Source: Vibrio fluvialis
Lineage (GTDB): Bacteria > Pseudomonadota > Gammaproteobacteria > Enterobacterales > Vibrionaceae
Assembly: GCF_900460245.1 (NCBI RefSeq)
Contig: NZ_UHIP01000001.1
Location: 1,364,001-1,428,000 of the forward strand
Direction: 5' to 3'
DNA: 64,000 nucleotides
How positions within the stretch are numbered: the stretch's first letter is position 1; each line of letters starts with the position of its first letter. Below, in pieces: positions 39,590-50,677 of the stretch. The notes under the pieces were generated by a model, which made no database searches, was not told the DNA's origin, and saw nothing but the letters and a program-made list of their open reading frames with translations. The translations under genes and the position numbers were made by a program.

Positions 39590-40531
39590 TTACATGACCT
39601 GACTATAACGTTGGGAAATGAGATCTTTCACCTGGCGCATGCGCTGCTCACATTTCGCCTGAAGGAATTGATGCAGCGCGCGCGTCGCGTGATTGAGCAA
39701 ACGCTTGTCAGCGCACACCAGATAGACCGGACAAGGCTCCGATTGCCAGTCAGGCATGAGCGGAATTAAATGGCCGTCAATGATGTCCTGACTGACATCC
39801 AACAATGACTTATACGCCACTCCACGGCCATTGATGGCCCAGCGGCGCACCACGTCGCCATCATTCGCACTGCGTTTGCTGTTTACCACCACGGTTTCAG
39901 TTTCGCCGTCTTTCCAGAATGTCCAACGGTTGTGATAAGTGTCGGACAACATAAAGCAGAGACAATGATGCAGTAGCAAATCGCTCGGCTTAACAATCGC
40001 TGGTTTGTTCAACACATACTCTGGGCTGGCACATACAATACGGGTATTGCAGGTACAGATAGGCAGGGCAACAAAGTTGGAATCGGGCGGTGTACCGTAA
40101 CGAATCGCCAGATCAATCGGGCGGTGATACAGGTTGGTAATGCCGTCCGACAAATCCAAGTTGATGGAAATATTAGGGTACAGCTCGGCAAATTCATCCA
40201 GCCAAGTCAGTAACTGATTGCGGCCAAAGTCGGACGGAGCAGAGAGATTGAGCGTGCCGGAGATTTCCCCTTGGGTTTGTGCGATTTGATCCAATCCTTC
40301 CTGAATGGTGTTCAGTGCAGCTTGAGTTTTCTGCAGCAGGATGTCGCCTTCGTTGGTTAACCGCAGGCTACGTGTTGAGCGAACAAACAGCGCAAACCCC
40401 AATTGAGCTTCAAGGCGTTTGATGGCGGCACTGACTGCGGCAGGAGTGACATCCAGACTGTGTGCGGCTTGGGAAAAACTGCCCTGACGAGCGGTTTCGA
40501 CGAATATATTGAGATCGTTTAACGCTTTCAT
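39590..40531 (-). CDS. LysR-family transcriptional regulator
   Basis: The 313-residue regulator has an N-terminal helix-turn-helix (LNIFVETARQGSFSQAAHSLDVTPAAVSAAIKRLE region) and a periplasmic-binding-like effector domain. It belongs to the CrgA/DmlR-like group with typical SGTLNLSAPSDFGR. The ATG at 40531 gives a standard LysR start. The longest frame adds 22 residues without a ribosome-binding site. It is convergent with the receiver gene only 9 bases away, and lies next to an ABM protein/nitroreductase pair, its possible targets. Confidence 0.88.
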   Translation of the reverse strand: MKALNDLNIFVETARQGSFSQAAHSLDVTPAAVSAAIKRLEAQLGFALFVRSTRSLRLTNEGDILLQKTQAALNTIQEGLDQIAQTQGEISGTLNLSAPSDFGRNQLLTWLDEFAELYPNISINLDLSDGITNLYHRPIDLAIRYGTPPDSNFVALPICTCNTRIVCASPEYVLNKPAIVKPSDLLLHHCLCFMLSDTYHNRWTFWKDGETETVVVNSKRSANDGDVVRRWAINGRGVAYKSLLDVSQDIIDGHLIPLMPDWQSEPCPVYLVCADKRLLNHATRALHQFLQAKCEQRMRQVKDLISQRYSQVM

Positions 40532-40642
40532 ATCGTGTCGCAAGTGGCGATAACTGGGCGTATCACACCATAATTGGTTTGAGATGAGAAGCGCCATCTC
40601 CGTTGAGGGGATAGAAATGGCGCTGGTATCGCTTATCGAAAC

Positions 40643-40939
40643 TTAAGCAAGGAACTTAAGCTGGCGTGGTTGAAGGTATTCAATCCAACCATTTTCTTCC
40701 GTCAGTGCAACGAAGTGTTGAAAATGCTCAGTTTGTTGATGCTGAGCCAGAGCCGCTTCGGAGCACCAGATTTCCTGCATGACGAACAGACCAGGAATCG
40801 ATTCATCCTGAAACAGTTCATACTGACAGCAACCATCTTCATTGCGTGAAGGTTCAAGCAGTGCGCGTAATGCCTGCTCCAGATTTGCTTCTTGTCCGTG
40901 GTTGGCTTTGATTTCAGCCAACAGGTGAATCGTCGCCAT
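40643..40939 (-). CDS. Antibiotic biosynthesis monooxygenase (ABM) domain protein
   Basis: The 98-residue protein has a dimeric ferredoxin-like ABM fold: LLAEIKANHGQEANLEQALRAL, CCQYELFQDES, FVMQEIWCSEAALAQH with conserved HFQHF. Relatives (YgiN-type) act on quinones or are of unknown activity. Its start overlaps the nitroreductase stop by one base (TAATG), so it is coupled to it. The pairing suggests quinone or nitro-compound detoxification. Confidence 0.83.
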   Translation of the reverse strand: MATIHLLAEIKANHGQEANLEQALRALLEPSRNEDGCCQYELFQDESIPGLFVMQEIWCSEAALAQHQQTEHFQHFVALTEENGWIEYLQPRQLKFLA

Positions 40940-41595
40940 TAGCACTCCGTAATGATGTTAGTTTCAGGCCAGCGCGATTTTGGCAGCTTCGCATTAAAGT
41001 CCTCTTCTGCGCGGTAGCCCAGTGGCACTACTACTACTACGCTGGTGAGGCCTTTGGCTCGCAGGCCGAATTCTTCATCCAGTACTTTGGCATCAAAGCC
41101 TTCGATTGGCACTGCGTCAATCCCCAGTGTTGAAACGCCGAGCAGTACCGTACCCACGTTCAGATACACTTGTTTTTCCATCCAGTGCTGCGCATCTTTC
41201 AGATCAAAACGGTGCATGTTCACGAAGAAAGAGCGGCCATTGTGCATGCCTTGTTTGGCATCAGCATTGGCAAAGCGGCCGTCTTTGTCTTCCACTTCCA
41301 GAAGGTTCAGCAGGTACTCTTCATCAATGCTGGTTTTGGCGCAGAACACCAGTACGTGTGAAGCGTTAAGGATTTTCGCCTCGTTGAAGGCGTAACGATC
41401 TTGTGCCGCCTTTGCGATGCGCTGTTTGCCTTCTTCTGTGCTGGCAAGAATGAAATGCCAAGGTTGTGAGTTAGTACTGGAAGGGCTGAAACGGATCAGA
41501 TCTTTAATCGCCTGAACGTGCTCATCGGTAATGCGCTTGTCGGCATCAAAAGCTTTCGTTGAGTAACGGGATTTTGCGTGTGCAGTAATGTTCAT
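40939..41595 (-). CDS. nfsB: Oxygen-insensitive NAD(P)H nitroreductase, NfsB-like
   Basis: The 218-residue FMN enzyme of the nitroreductase fold begins [17 protein letters not shown] and has [12 protein letters not shown] for FMN binding. The C-terminal [18 protein letters not shown] matches NfsB. It reduces nitroaromatics and quinones by two electrons. It is first gene of a two-gene unit with the ABM protein. The LysR gene lies downstream in the same direction. Confidence 0.9.
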   Translation of the reverse strand: MNITAHAKSRYSTKAFDADKRITDEHVQAIKDLIRFSPSSTNSQPWHFILASTEEGKQRIAKAAQDRYAFNEAKILNASHVLVFCAKTSIDEEYLLNLLEVEDKDGRFANADAKQGMHNGRSFFVNMHRFDLKDAQHWMEKQVYLNVGTVLLGVSTLGIDAVPIEGFDAKVLDEEFGLRAKGLTSVVVVVPLGYRAEEDFNAKLPKSRWPETNIITEC

Positions 41596-41710
41596 GGGTC
41601 TTTTTCCAAATGGACAGTGGTTGTTGTGAAAGATAACGTCCTGATGAATAGGGAAAAAGAGTCTTTAGCTTGAAGGACTTTCAAAAATATTTTGAAAATA
41701 GACCGATTGA

Positions 41711-41738
41711 CTGGTGCGATTGCTTCGTATCGCACCAG
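41711..41738. terminator. Perfect 10-bp hairpin after the NqrM-like gene
   Basis: CTGGTGCGAT and ATCGCACCAG flank an 8-base loop immediately beyond the stop of the NqrM-like gene. No U-tract follows on the minus strand, so it may be an mRNA 3' end or a regulatory structure rather than a classical terminator. Confidence 0.5.
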
Positions 41739-41744
41739 AGCCAA

Positions 41745-41948
41745 TTATTTTTTCTCGGTGGGTTCTTGTATTTGATAAAGCTTGGATTGGTGTTCTTCGC
41801 AGGTGGTTTCGCAGTCACACACTTTGTCGACGCCGACGCTGGACAACCCGCCACAACTGCCTTGAATCGGCTTACGCCGCATCAACACGCCGATACTCAT
41901 CAATACGACCAAGATCAGAAACAACCCGAAGGCGAATAGGTAAGTCAT
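41745..41948 (-). CDS. NqrM-like small membrane protein (DUF539)
   Basis: The 67-residue protein has one N-terminal membrane helix (about 3-23) followed by RKPIQGSCGGLSSVGVDKVC and C46, C50. The cysteines C32, C44, C46, C50 in a GSCGGL...CxCxxxC pattern are typical of NqrM, which helps install the iron between NqrD and NqrE of the Na+-pumping NADH:quinone reductase. Normal NqrM is encoded by the nqr operon, which is not here, so this is a paralogue or relocated copy. It lies 9 bases downstream of a NifX-like gene, a pairing that suggests an iron or Fe-S task. Confidence 0.78.
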   Translation of the reverse strand: MTYLFAFGLFLILVVLMSIGVLMRRKPIQGSCGGLSSVGVDKVCDCETTCEEHQSKLYQIQEPTEKK

Positions 41949-41957
41949 GCTTACTCC

Positions 41958-42446
41958 TTAGCGGTGAATCTTTAGCACGCGCTGCAGTTTCTCAAGTGTT
42001 CTTGGTTTAAGTTTAGTGTTGTCCACGGGTTTATGACAGCAGGCGTCCTGATGACCGCAAGCGGAGTGACCAGCACAGGGTTTAGCGGATTTGTGGGCAG
42101 ACGGCCGGGCGTAATTCATATCCGTAACGGGTGTGAGCTGGGTTGTGCTCAGGTTGCCTATGTCGTGAATCGCTGGGCTGGAGAACACTTTAACACCCGA
42201 TAAAAACAGGCTGGCAAGCATCGATTGTCCAATGTTGCGCACAACCACGGCATCGACTTGGTGCTGTTTTAGCAGTGCCAGCAGCGTTTTCTTTTTGCCA
42301 CAGTGGTGTTCAGAACGAGCTTCTTCAGTGGCCTCGATATCCAGCCACTGTTGTTTTCCGGTTTGGCTATCGAACAACAAAAATTGGGGGGCCTTAGAAA
42401 AATGATTACTCAGGCGTTGGTTTTGAATGGGCAGCGCATACTTCAT
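41958..42446 (-). CDS. NifX/NifB-like iron-molybdenum-cluster-binding domain protein with Cys/His-rich tail
   Basis: The 162-residue protein has a dinitrogenase iron-molybdenum cofactor domain (about 1-105: MKYALPIQNQRLSNHFSKAP, AVVVRNIGQSMLASLFLSGVKVF) and a tail rich in metal ligands (C124, H127, C130, H132, C136, C137, H138). H47, H48 and C49 add a further cluster. No nitrogen-fixation genes are present, so it is likely a metal or Fe-S carrier of the wider NifX/YncC-type group. It is operonic with the NqrM-like gene. Function unknown. Confidence 0.8.
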   Translation of the reverse strand: MKYALPIQNQRLSNHFSKAPQFLLFDSQTGKQQWLDIEATEEARSEHHCGKKKTLLALLKQHQVDAVVVRNIGQSMLASLFLSGVKVFSSPAIHDIGNLSTTQLTPVTDMNYARPSAHKSAKPCAGHSACGHQDACCHKPVDNTKLKPRTLEKLQRVLKIHR

Positions 42447-42656
42447 TTTTATGCTCCTTGATGATCAATTGCCTGCCATTTTGCTCTCATTATTAGCATA
42501 TGCCAATTATTATTTTTGCCAACTTACTCAGAGAAGCATGAAAGGGCGTAAAACAGACGACGCAAAAAATAGGCGGGAAATGCAAAGTTGGTGATGGAGA
42601 GCAAAGATACAGAGCAGGGCACTGTATTTGTTTTTATGCTGGCGCTAGAGTGATAA

Positions 42657-42672
42657 TTGTAAACGTTACCAA
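42657..42672. promoter_or_regulatory. LacI/GalR-type operator upstream of lacZ
   Basis: TTGTAAACGTTACCAA is a 16-bp imperfect palindrome with a central CG (6 of 8 positions symmetric), the hallmark of LacI/GalR sites. It ends 65 bases before the lacZ ATG. It shares the GTAAACGTT core with sites before mglB. Confidence 0.6.
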
Positions 42673-42734
42673 ACTAGTCGGCACCAACAAATAATAGCAA
42701 CTCGGACCGGCAATCTGAAACAACAGGAATTTGA

Positions 42735-45830
<3,096 letters not shown>

Positions 45831-45845
45831 GCAATGTCTCAAATT

Positions 45846-45870
45846 CAGGGTCAGCGACTTGTTGACCCTG
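45846..45870 (+). terminator. Weak hairpin after lacZ
   Basis: An 8-bp perfect stem with a 9-base loop begins 15 bases after the stop. No T-run follows, so termination may be poor. Confidence 0.4.
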
Positions 45871-45887
45871 CCTTAACAAGTTACGCT

Positions 45888-45899
45888 GTAAACGTTTAC
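45888..45899. promoter_or_regulatory. Perfect GTAAACGTTTAC operator upstream of mglB
   Basis: This 12-bp perfect palindrome with central CG matches the core found before lacZ (42657-42672) and near 46107-46122. It fits a LacI/GalR-family regulator of galactose genes. The regulator gene is not in the window. Confidence 0.62.
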
Positions 45900-46106
45900 T
45901 CAATTCTCGATTTCAACATCACAAAAACTCAGCTTTACCCCCTCCAAAAAAGAGAACCAGATCTCGCTGTTACATTGTGTTACGTTCGCGAGCGTAATTT
46001 GCAATTGGCATCAAACTATTTAAACAAACTCTTACAATTAATCTGCAATCCAACCAAAATCTTACATACTTCACATTAATTGTTCTTTTGCTCACTATAC
46101 TTGGCT

Positions 46107-46122
46107 GAGTAAACGTTTTCAT
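46107..46122. promoter_or_regulatory. Second GalR-like operator upstream of mglB
   Basis: GAGTAAACGTTTTCAT keeps the GTAAACGTTT core and central CG of the 45888 site. It lies about 70 bases upstream of the mglB start, suitable for blocking the promoter. Confidence 0.5.
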
Positions 46123-46190
46123 GCGTACTGCATTTCGATAACGTTTGTCCCCTACATCTGTATAACAAAACAACAAATAGGACTTGTTCA

Positions 46191-47165
46191 ATGAGAAAGT
46201 TAACTGTACTAGCGATGCTGACTGCCGGCATGGGCTTCGGTTCTCAAGCAATGGCTGAAACCACTATCGGTTTCACTATCTACAAATACGATGACAACTT
46301 CATGTCTGTAGTACGCCAAGCGATCGAGAAACAAGCAGCAGGAGATAGCAATACTCGCATCCTGATGAACGACTCTCAAAACAGCCAATCAATGCAGAAC
46401 GACCAAGTTGACGTGATGTTGGCTCGTGGTGTTCAAGCTCTGGCAATCAACCTGGTTGACCCGGCAGCAGCGAAAACCATCATCCAAAAAGCGAAAATTG
46501 ATGATGTTCCGGTTGTGTTCTACAACAAAGAACCAAGCGCAGACGCGATGGCAAGCTACGACAAAGCGTTTTACGTAGGTACTGACTCTAAAGAGTCTGG
46601 CATCATCCAGGGCGATCTGATTTCTCAACAGTGGAAAGCAAACCCAGCATGGGATAAAAACGGCGACGGCGTACTTCAGTACGTAATGCTGAAAGGCGAA
46701 CCAGGCCACCCAGATGCTGAAGCTCGTACCACTTATTCAGTTAAAACTATCAATGACAACGGCATCAAGACTGAACAACTGCACATGGATACCGGTATGT
46801 GGGATACCGCTATGGCAAAAGACAAGATGGATGCATGGCTGTCTGGCCCTAACGGCAGCAAAATTGAAGTGGTTATCGCAAACAACGACGGTATGGCAAT
46901 GGGCGCAATCGAAGCGCTACGCGGTGCTGGCGTGAAACTACCTGTTTACGGTGTTGACGCACTGGCTGAAGCACTGGCACTGGTTAAATCTGGTGACATG
47001 GCAGGTACTGTACTGAACGATGCTGATTCTCAAGCGAAAGCAACGTTCGAGCTTGCTCGTAACCTTGCAGAAGGCAAAGCGCCAACTGAAGGTACTCAAT
47101 GGCACATCGAAAACAAAGTGGTACGCGTTCCTTACGTAGGTGTTGATAAATCTACACTTGAGTAA
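46191..47165 (+). CDS. mglB: Galactose/glucose-binding periplasmic protein
   Basis: The 324-residue protein has a clear signal peptide ([13 protein letters not shown], cleavage after AMA) and the periplasmic-binding type 1 fold of MglB ([31 protein letters not shown]). It also has a calcium-loop-like segment DKNGDGVLQ. It delivers galactose or glucose to MglAC and in E. coli also serves the chemoreceptor Trg. AT-rich promoter region with operators lies upstream. A strong hairpin follows. Confidence 0.95.
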   Translation: MRKLTVLAMLTAGMGFGSQAMAETTIGFTIYKYDDNFMSVVRQAIEKQAAGDSNTRILMNDSQNSQSMQNDQVDVMLARGVQALAINLVDPAAAKTIIQKAKIDDVPVVFYNKEPSADAMASYDKAFYVGTDSKESGIIQGDLISQQWKANPAWDKNGDGVLQYVMLKGEPGHPDAEARTTYSVKTINDNGIKTEQLHMDTGMWDTAMAKDKMDAWLSGPNGSKIEVVIANNDGMAMGAIEALRGAGVKLPVYGVDALAEALALVKSGDMAGTVLNDADSQAKATFELARNLAEGKAPTEGTQWHIENKVVRVPYVGVDKSTLE

Positions 47166-47176
47166 TGACCTGCTCG

Positions 47177-47198
47177 GGGGAGAGAGTAATCTCTCCCC
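47177..47198 (+). promoter_or_regulatory. Intercistronic hairpin between mglB and mglA
   Basis: A perfect 9-bp stem, GGGGAGAGA / TCTCTCCCC, has a GTAA tetraloop (GNRA class) and begins 11 bases after the mglB stop. No T-run follows. It probably protects the mglB mRNA 3' end or reduces read-through, so that binding protein exceeds MglA and MglC. Confidence 0.65.
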
Positions 47199-47276
47199 AG
47201 TTACCACATTTTCGAATCACCTATGTATCTAAGCGATATTTATCGGTTCTCGTTTTAAACACAGTAAAGTGATGCC

Positions 47277-48785
47277 ATGGTAAATCAAACACATGAATTC
47301 CTGTTAGAAATGACAGGAGTGAGCAAATCATTTCCAGGTGTAAAAGCTTTAGATAACGTAAATTTAAAAGTTCGTCCGCACTCTGTTCACGCTCTGATGG
47401 GTGAAAATGGCGCGGGTAAATCTACGTTACTGAAATGTTTGTTTGGAATATACGAAAAAGATGAAGGCGATATTATTTTCCTCGGAAAACATATTAACTT
47501 TTCTTCATCTAAAGAGGCCCTGGAATCTGGCGTTTCCATGGTGCATCAGGAATTAAACCAGGTTAAGCAATGTTCCGTTATGGACAATATTTGGCTTGGC
47601 CGTTATCCGAAAAAAGGCTTATTTGTTGACCACGATAAAATGTATCGTGATACCAAAGCTATTTTCGAAGAGTTAGATATTAATATTGATCCGCGAGTTA
47701 AAGTCGCCACCTTATCTGTTTCGCAAATGCAAATGTTGGAAATTGCCAAAGCATTCTCTTACGACGCGAAAGTGGTGATCATGGACGAACCGACGTCCTC
47801 TCTGACGGAAAAAGAAGTGAATCACCTGTTCACCATCATCAACAAGCTGAAAGAGAAAGGCTGTGGTGTGGTGTACATCTCGCACAAGATGGAAGAAATC
47901 TTTGCCATCTGTGATGAGATTACGATTCTGCGTGATGGCCAGTGGGTGGATACATGCCCGCTGAAAGGCCTCGACATGGACAAGATCATATCAATGATGG
48001 TTGGCCGTGAACTGACGCACCGCTTCCCGGAAAAAACCAACACACCAAAAGACGTCATTCTTGAGGTGAAAAACCTGACTGCGCTGAACCAGCCATCCAT
48101 CACTGACATCTCTTTTGATTTGCGTGCAGGTGAAATTCTGGGCGTTGCGGGTCTGGTTGGCTCACGCCGTACCGACATCGTTGAAACCATTTTTGGTGTG
48201 CGTGAACGTAGTGAAGGCCACATTCAACTTCACGGCCGCGAGATGAAAAACCGCGATGCGCATGAAGCGATTCGCAACGGTTTTGCACTGGTAACGGAAG
48301 AACGTCGCTCTACAGGTATCTACAGTAACTTGGACATTACGTTCAACTCACTGGTGGCCAACGTAGATGAGTACAAAACCCCTTATGGTCTGCTCAGCGA
48401 TAAGAAAATGAAGAGCGATACGCAGTGGGTTATCGACTCCATGCGCGTAAAAACGCCTTCACACCAAACTTCCATTGGTTCGCTCTCTGGTGGTAACCAG
48501 CAAAAAGTGATCATCGGTCGCTGGCTGTTAACCCAACCAGAAATCTTAATGCTGGACGAACCGACCCGTGGTATTGACGTTGGCGCAAAATTTGAAATTT
48601 ATCAGTTGATTCTGGAGCTGGCGAAGAAAAGTAAAGGCATCATTATTATTTCTTCTGAAATGCCGGAATTACTGGGTATCACAGACCGTATTTTAGTGAT
48701 GAGTAACGGTCGCGCCGCGGGTATTGTTAATACCAAAGAAACCACACAAAACGAAATATTAGAGCTAGCCTCTCGTTACCTCTAG
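47277..48785 (+). CDS. mglA: Galactose/methyl-galactoside ABC importer ATP-binding protein
   Basis: The 502-residue protein has two fused ATPase domains. The first has Walker [10 protein letters not shown] and Walker [13 protein letters not shown]. The second has a degenerate Walker A ([12 protein letters not shown]), signature LSGGNQQKV and [13 protein letters not shown]. This asymmetry is normal for sugar ABC ATPases of the MglA/RbsA type. Its start is 111 bases after mglB and mglC follows after 10 bases. Confidence 0.95.
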   Translation: MVNQTHEFLLEMTGVSKSFPGVKALDNVNLKVRPHSVHALMGENGAGKSTLLKCLFGIYEKDEGDIIFLGKHINFSSSKEALESGVSMVHQELNQVKQCSVMDNIWLGRYPKKGLFVDHDKMYRDTKAIFEELDINIDPRVKVATLSVSQMQMLEIAKAFSYDAKVVIMDEPTSSLTEKEVNHLFTIINKLKEKGCGVVYISHKMEEIFAICDEITILRDGQWVDTCPLKGLDMDKIISMMVGRELTHRFPEKTNTPKDVILEVKNLTALNQPSITDISFDLRAGEILGVAGLVGSRRTDIVETIFGVRERSEGHIQLHGREMKNRDAHEAIRNGFALVTEERRSTGIYSNLDITFNSLVANVDEYKTPYGLLSDKKMKSDTQWVIDSMRVKTPSHQTSIGSLSGGNQQKVIIGRWLLTQPEILMLDEPTRGIDVGAKFEIYQLILELAKKSKGIIIISSEMPELLGITDRILVMSNGRAAGIVNTKETTQNEILELASRYL

Positions 48786-48795
48786 GGAATGTATT

Positions 48796-49803
48796 ATGGA
48801 TGCAGTTAAATCTTTTGCACTAAAGCATTTAAAAGAAGGCGCGATCTACGCAGTACTATTTATTCTACTGGCCGTTATCGTTATTCAGGAGCCTTCATTC
48901 TTAAGTCTTCGTAACTTAAGTAATATTCTTACTCAATCTTCAGTGCGCGTTATTATTGCACTGGGTGTGGCAGGTTTGATCGTCACACAGGGTACGGACC
49001 TTTCAGCCGGTCGTCAGGTTGGTTTGGCTGCGGTAATTTCCGCGACCTTGCTTCAATCTATCGACAACGTGAACAAGGTATTCCCAAGCATTGGTGAAGT
49101 GCCAATTATCGCAGTGATCATCTGTGTGTGTCTGATCGGTGCCATCATCGGTCTGGTTAACGGTGTGATTGTTGCCTACCTGAAAGTAACGCCATTTATC
49201 GCGACTCTGGGTACGATGATCATCGTTTACGGTATCAACTCTCTGTACTACGACGCGGTAGGTGCATCACCAATCGCTGGGTTTGATGACCGCTTCACGG
49301 CGTTCACCCAAGGCTTTATCCGAATAGGCGGGTTCCGGTTCTCCTACATCACTTTCTACGCCATTATCGCGACGGTGTTCATGTGGATTCTGTGGAACAA
49401 AACGGTATTCGGCAAAAATATCTTTGCTGTGGGTGGTAACCCAGAAGCAGCGAAAGTATCCGGTGTTAACGTGCCTCTGACTCTGCTGAAAGTGTACGCA
49501 TTGTCAGGTGTCTTCTACGCATTCGGGGGGATGCTGGAAGCGGGACGTATCGGTAGCGCAACCAACAACTTGGGCTTCCTGTATGAGCTCGACGCGATCG
49601 CAGCGTGTGTGGTTGGTGGCGTGTCCTTTGCTGGTGGTGTAGGTAGTATCGCGGGCGTGGTAACGGGGGTTCTTATCTTCACCGTTATCAACTACGGTAT
49701 GACTTACATTGGCGTAAGCCCTTACTGGCAATACATCATCAAGGGTTCCATCATCGTGTTCGCGGTGGCCCTGGACTCCATGAAATACGCAAATAAAAAG
49801 TAA
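48796..49803 (+). CDS. mglC: Galactose/methyl-galactoside ABC importer permease
   Basis: The 335-residue protein has 8-10 hydrophobic segments of the BPD_transp_2 family, with LGVAGLIVTQGTDLSAGRQVG and AIAACVVGGVSFAGGVGSIAG. It forms the homodimeric channel for MglA/MglB. Last gene of mglBAC, followed by a strong terminator. Confidence 0.94.
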   Translation: MDAVKSFALKHLKEGAIYAVLFILLAVIVIQEPSFLSLRNLSNILTQSSVRVIIALGVAGLIVTQGTDLSAGRQVGLAAVISATLLQSIDNVNKVFPSIGEVPIIAVIICVCLIGAIIGLVNGVIVAYLKVTPFIATLGTMIIVYGINSLYYDAVGASPIAGFDDRFTAFTQGFIRIGGFRFSYITFYAIIATVFMWILWNKTVFGKNIFAVGGNPEAAKVSGVNVPLTLLKVYALSGVFYAFGGMLEAGRIGSATNNLGFLYELDAIAACVVGGVSFAGGVGSIAGVVTGVLIFTVINYGMTYIGVSPYWQYIIKGSIIVFAVALDSMKYANKK

Positions 49804-49830
49804 AACTAACGACACAGTTGCTGCTGGTCT

Positions 49831-49858
49831 AAAACCGCTCCTCAGGGAGCGGTTTTTT
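49831..49858 (+). terminator. Terminator of mglBAC
   Basis: An 11-bp stem, AAAACCGCTCC / GGAGCGGTTTT, with a 4-base loop and continuing T-run. Confidence 0.9.
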
Positions 49859-49929
49859 CTTTGTCCGCGACAAATGAATGACTAATGCGGGGCAGCGCTA
49901 ATCGGAGGCATTGTTGATAGTTTAGAGGG

Positions 49930-50042
49930 AAAAATTCAGGACGAATTTTTAGGTTATTGGCGTAGGGAACGCCTATAACCGTCCCGGCCAGCGAGCCGCG
50001 AAAGGCACTTTCTGGTGACTCTTTGTGCCTGCAAAGAGTCAC
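49930..50042. repeat. Intergenic element with three consecutive hairpins, possibly a dispersed repeat
   Basis: Three inverted repeats lie in about 113 bases. The first is AAAAATTC / GAATTTTT at 49930-49950 (perfect 8 bp). The second is GTTATTGGCG / CGCCTATAAC at 49953-49979 (9 of 10). The third is GTGACTCTTTG / CAAAGAGTCAC at 50015-50042 (perfect 11 bp). The interval is gene-free and base composition differs from its neighbours. The architecture resembles ERIC-like or MITE-like intergenic repeats of Vibrionaceae. A second copy is not visible in this window, so dispersal is inference. Confidence 0.5.
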
Positions 50043-50117
50043 TGGCGCGCTAAAGAAATGTTTTCTGTACGCTAAGTCTAAAGCGCGACATGAGCGTTCA
50101 ACCTCATTGAATGATGT

Positions 50118-50465
50118 TTAAAACCGACTCAAATCCAAATCAACCGCTTCACCCAGCCAGTATGCGTGGGTCGTGTGATCCGCCAAATCATCACCAGTAT
50201 CAGCGTGAACTAACACGCTCAACTCGCCGCGTTGCTGATCCAGCCACGGAATGAACTGATCGAAATCCTTACTGCCGAACAAAATCTGATAACTCCACAT
50301 GGTGTGCGGGCCAACGAGACGTTGATGCAGTCTGCCGAGTTTGAGAGGGAATGTTTGCCCGATGAGTTCGTACAGGCGCGTCGCAAACGCCAATGAGTGT
50401 GCATCAAAGTAAACATGCGCATGGTACATGGCATGGCTGTTAACGGGTCTTTTATTGGTTTTCAC
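50118..50465 (-). CDS. DOPA 4,5-dioxygenase family protein
   Basis: The 115-residue protein fits the small DOPA_dioxygen family: HAHVYFDAHSLAFATRLYELIG, GPHTMWSYQILFG and a central LSVLVHADTGDDLADHTTHAYWLG with conserved histidines. Eukaryotic relatives open the catechol ring of DOPA in betalain synthesis. Bacterial members have unproven substrates. Transcribed alone. A possible ribosome-binding site is poorly marked. Confidence 0.8.
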   Translation of the reverse strand: MKTNKRPVNSHAMYHAHVYFDAHSLAFATRLYELIGQTFPLKLGRLHQRLVGPHTMWSYQILFGSKDFDQFIPWLDQQRGELSVLVHADTGDDLADHTTHAYWLGEAVDLDLSRF

Positions 50466-50637
50466 TGCATTGCACTCAGGATTGAGGATTGTTAACTCAC
50501 TGCCGCTGGCTGAGTCTATTTCTCATGCCGCGCAGCATTATTTTGTGCGGGGAAGGGTAACACACTCGACAATAATGTCAGGGACAAATTGACCAAGGCG
50601 TGTGGTGGGCGCGCTTTTATGCCTTTGAAAAACAAAA

Positions 50638-50659
50638 AGCCCGACCATTTGGCCGGGCT
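50638..50659 (-). terminator. Terminator of the tctCBA operon
   Basis: AGCCCG and CGGGCT form a 6-bp stem with a 10-base loop. On the minus strand it is followed by a U-run (50629-50637, complement of the A-rich stretch). Confidence 0.7.
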
Positions 50660-50677
50660 GAATCTAAGTGTCAGCGA

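Larger units (their letters stand above)
45831..46190. promoter_or_regulatory. mglB control region with several palindromes
   Basis: This 360-base AT-rich interval has no gene. It begins with a weak hairpin after lacZ (CAGGGTCA / TGACCCTG, 45846-45870). It then holds a perfect 12-bp palindrome at 45888-45899, an 18-bp palindrome with centre TCGCGA at 45980-45997, and two further GalR-like half-symmetric sites at 46107-46122 and 46135-46150. Spacing of the outer sites by about 226 bases could permit repression by looping. Confidence 0.6.

Noticed and set aside
45960..45985. CRP site in the mglB promoter region
   Set aside because: TTGTGTTACG gives only one half-site. Catabolite control of mgl is expected from other bacteria but not shown by this sequence.
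49842..50042. 66-codon minus-strand frame after mglC
   Set aside because: It runs through the mglBAC terminator and the hairpin element, has a random-looking composition and no ribosome-binding site.
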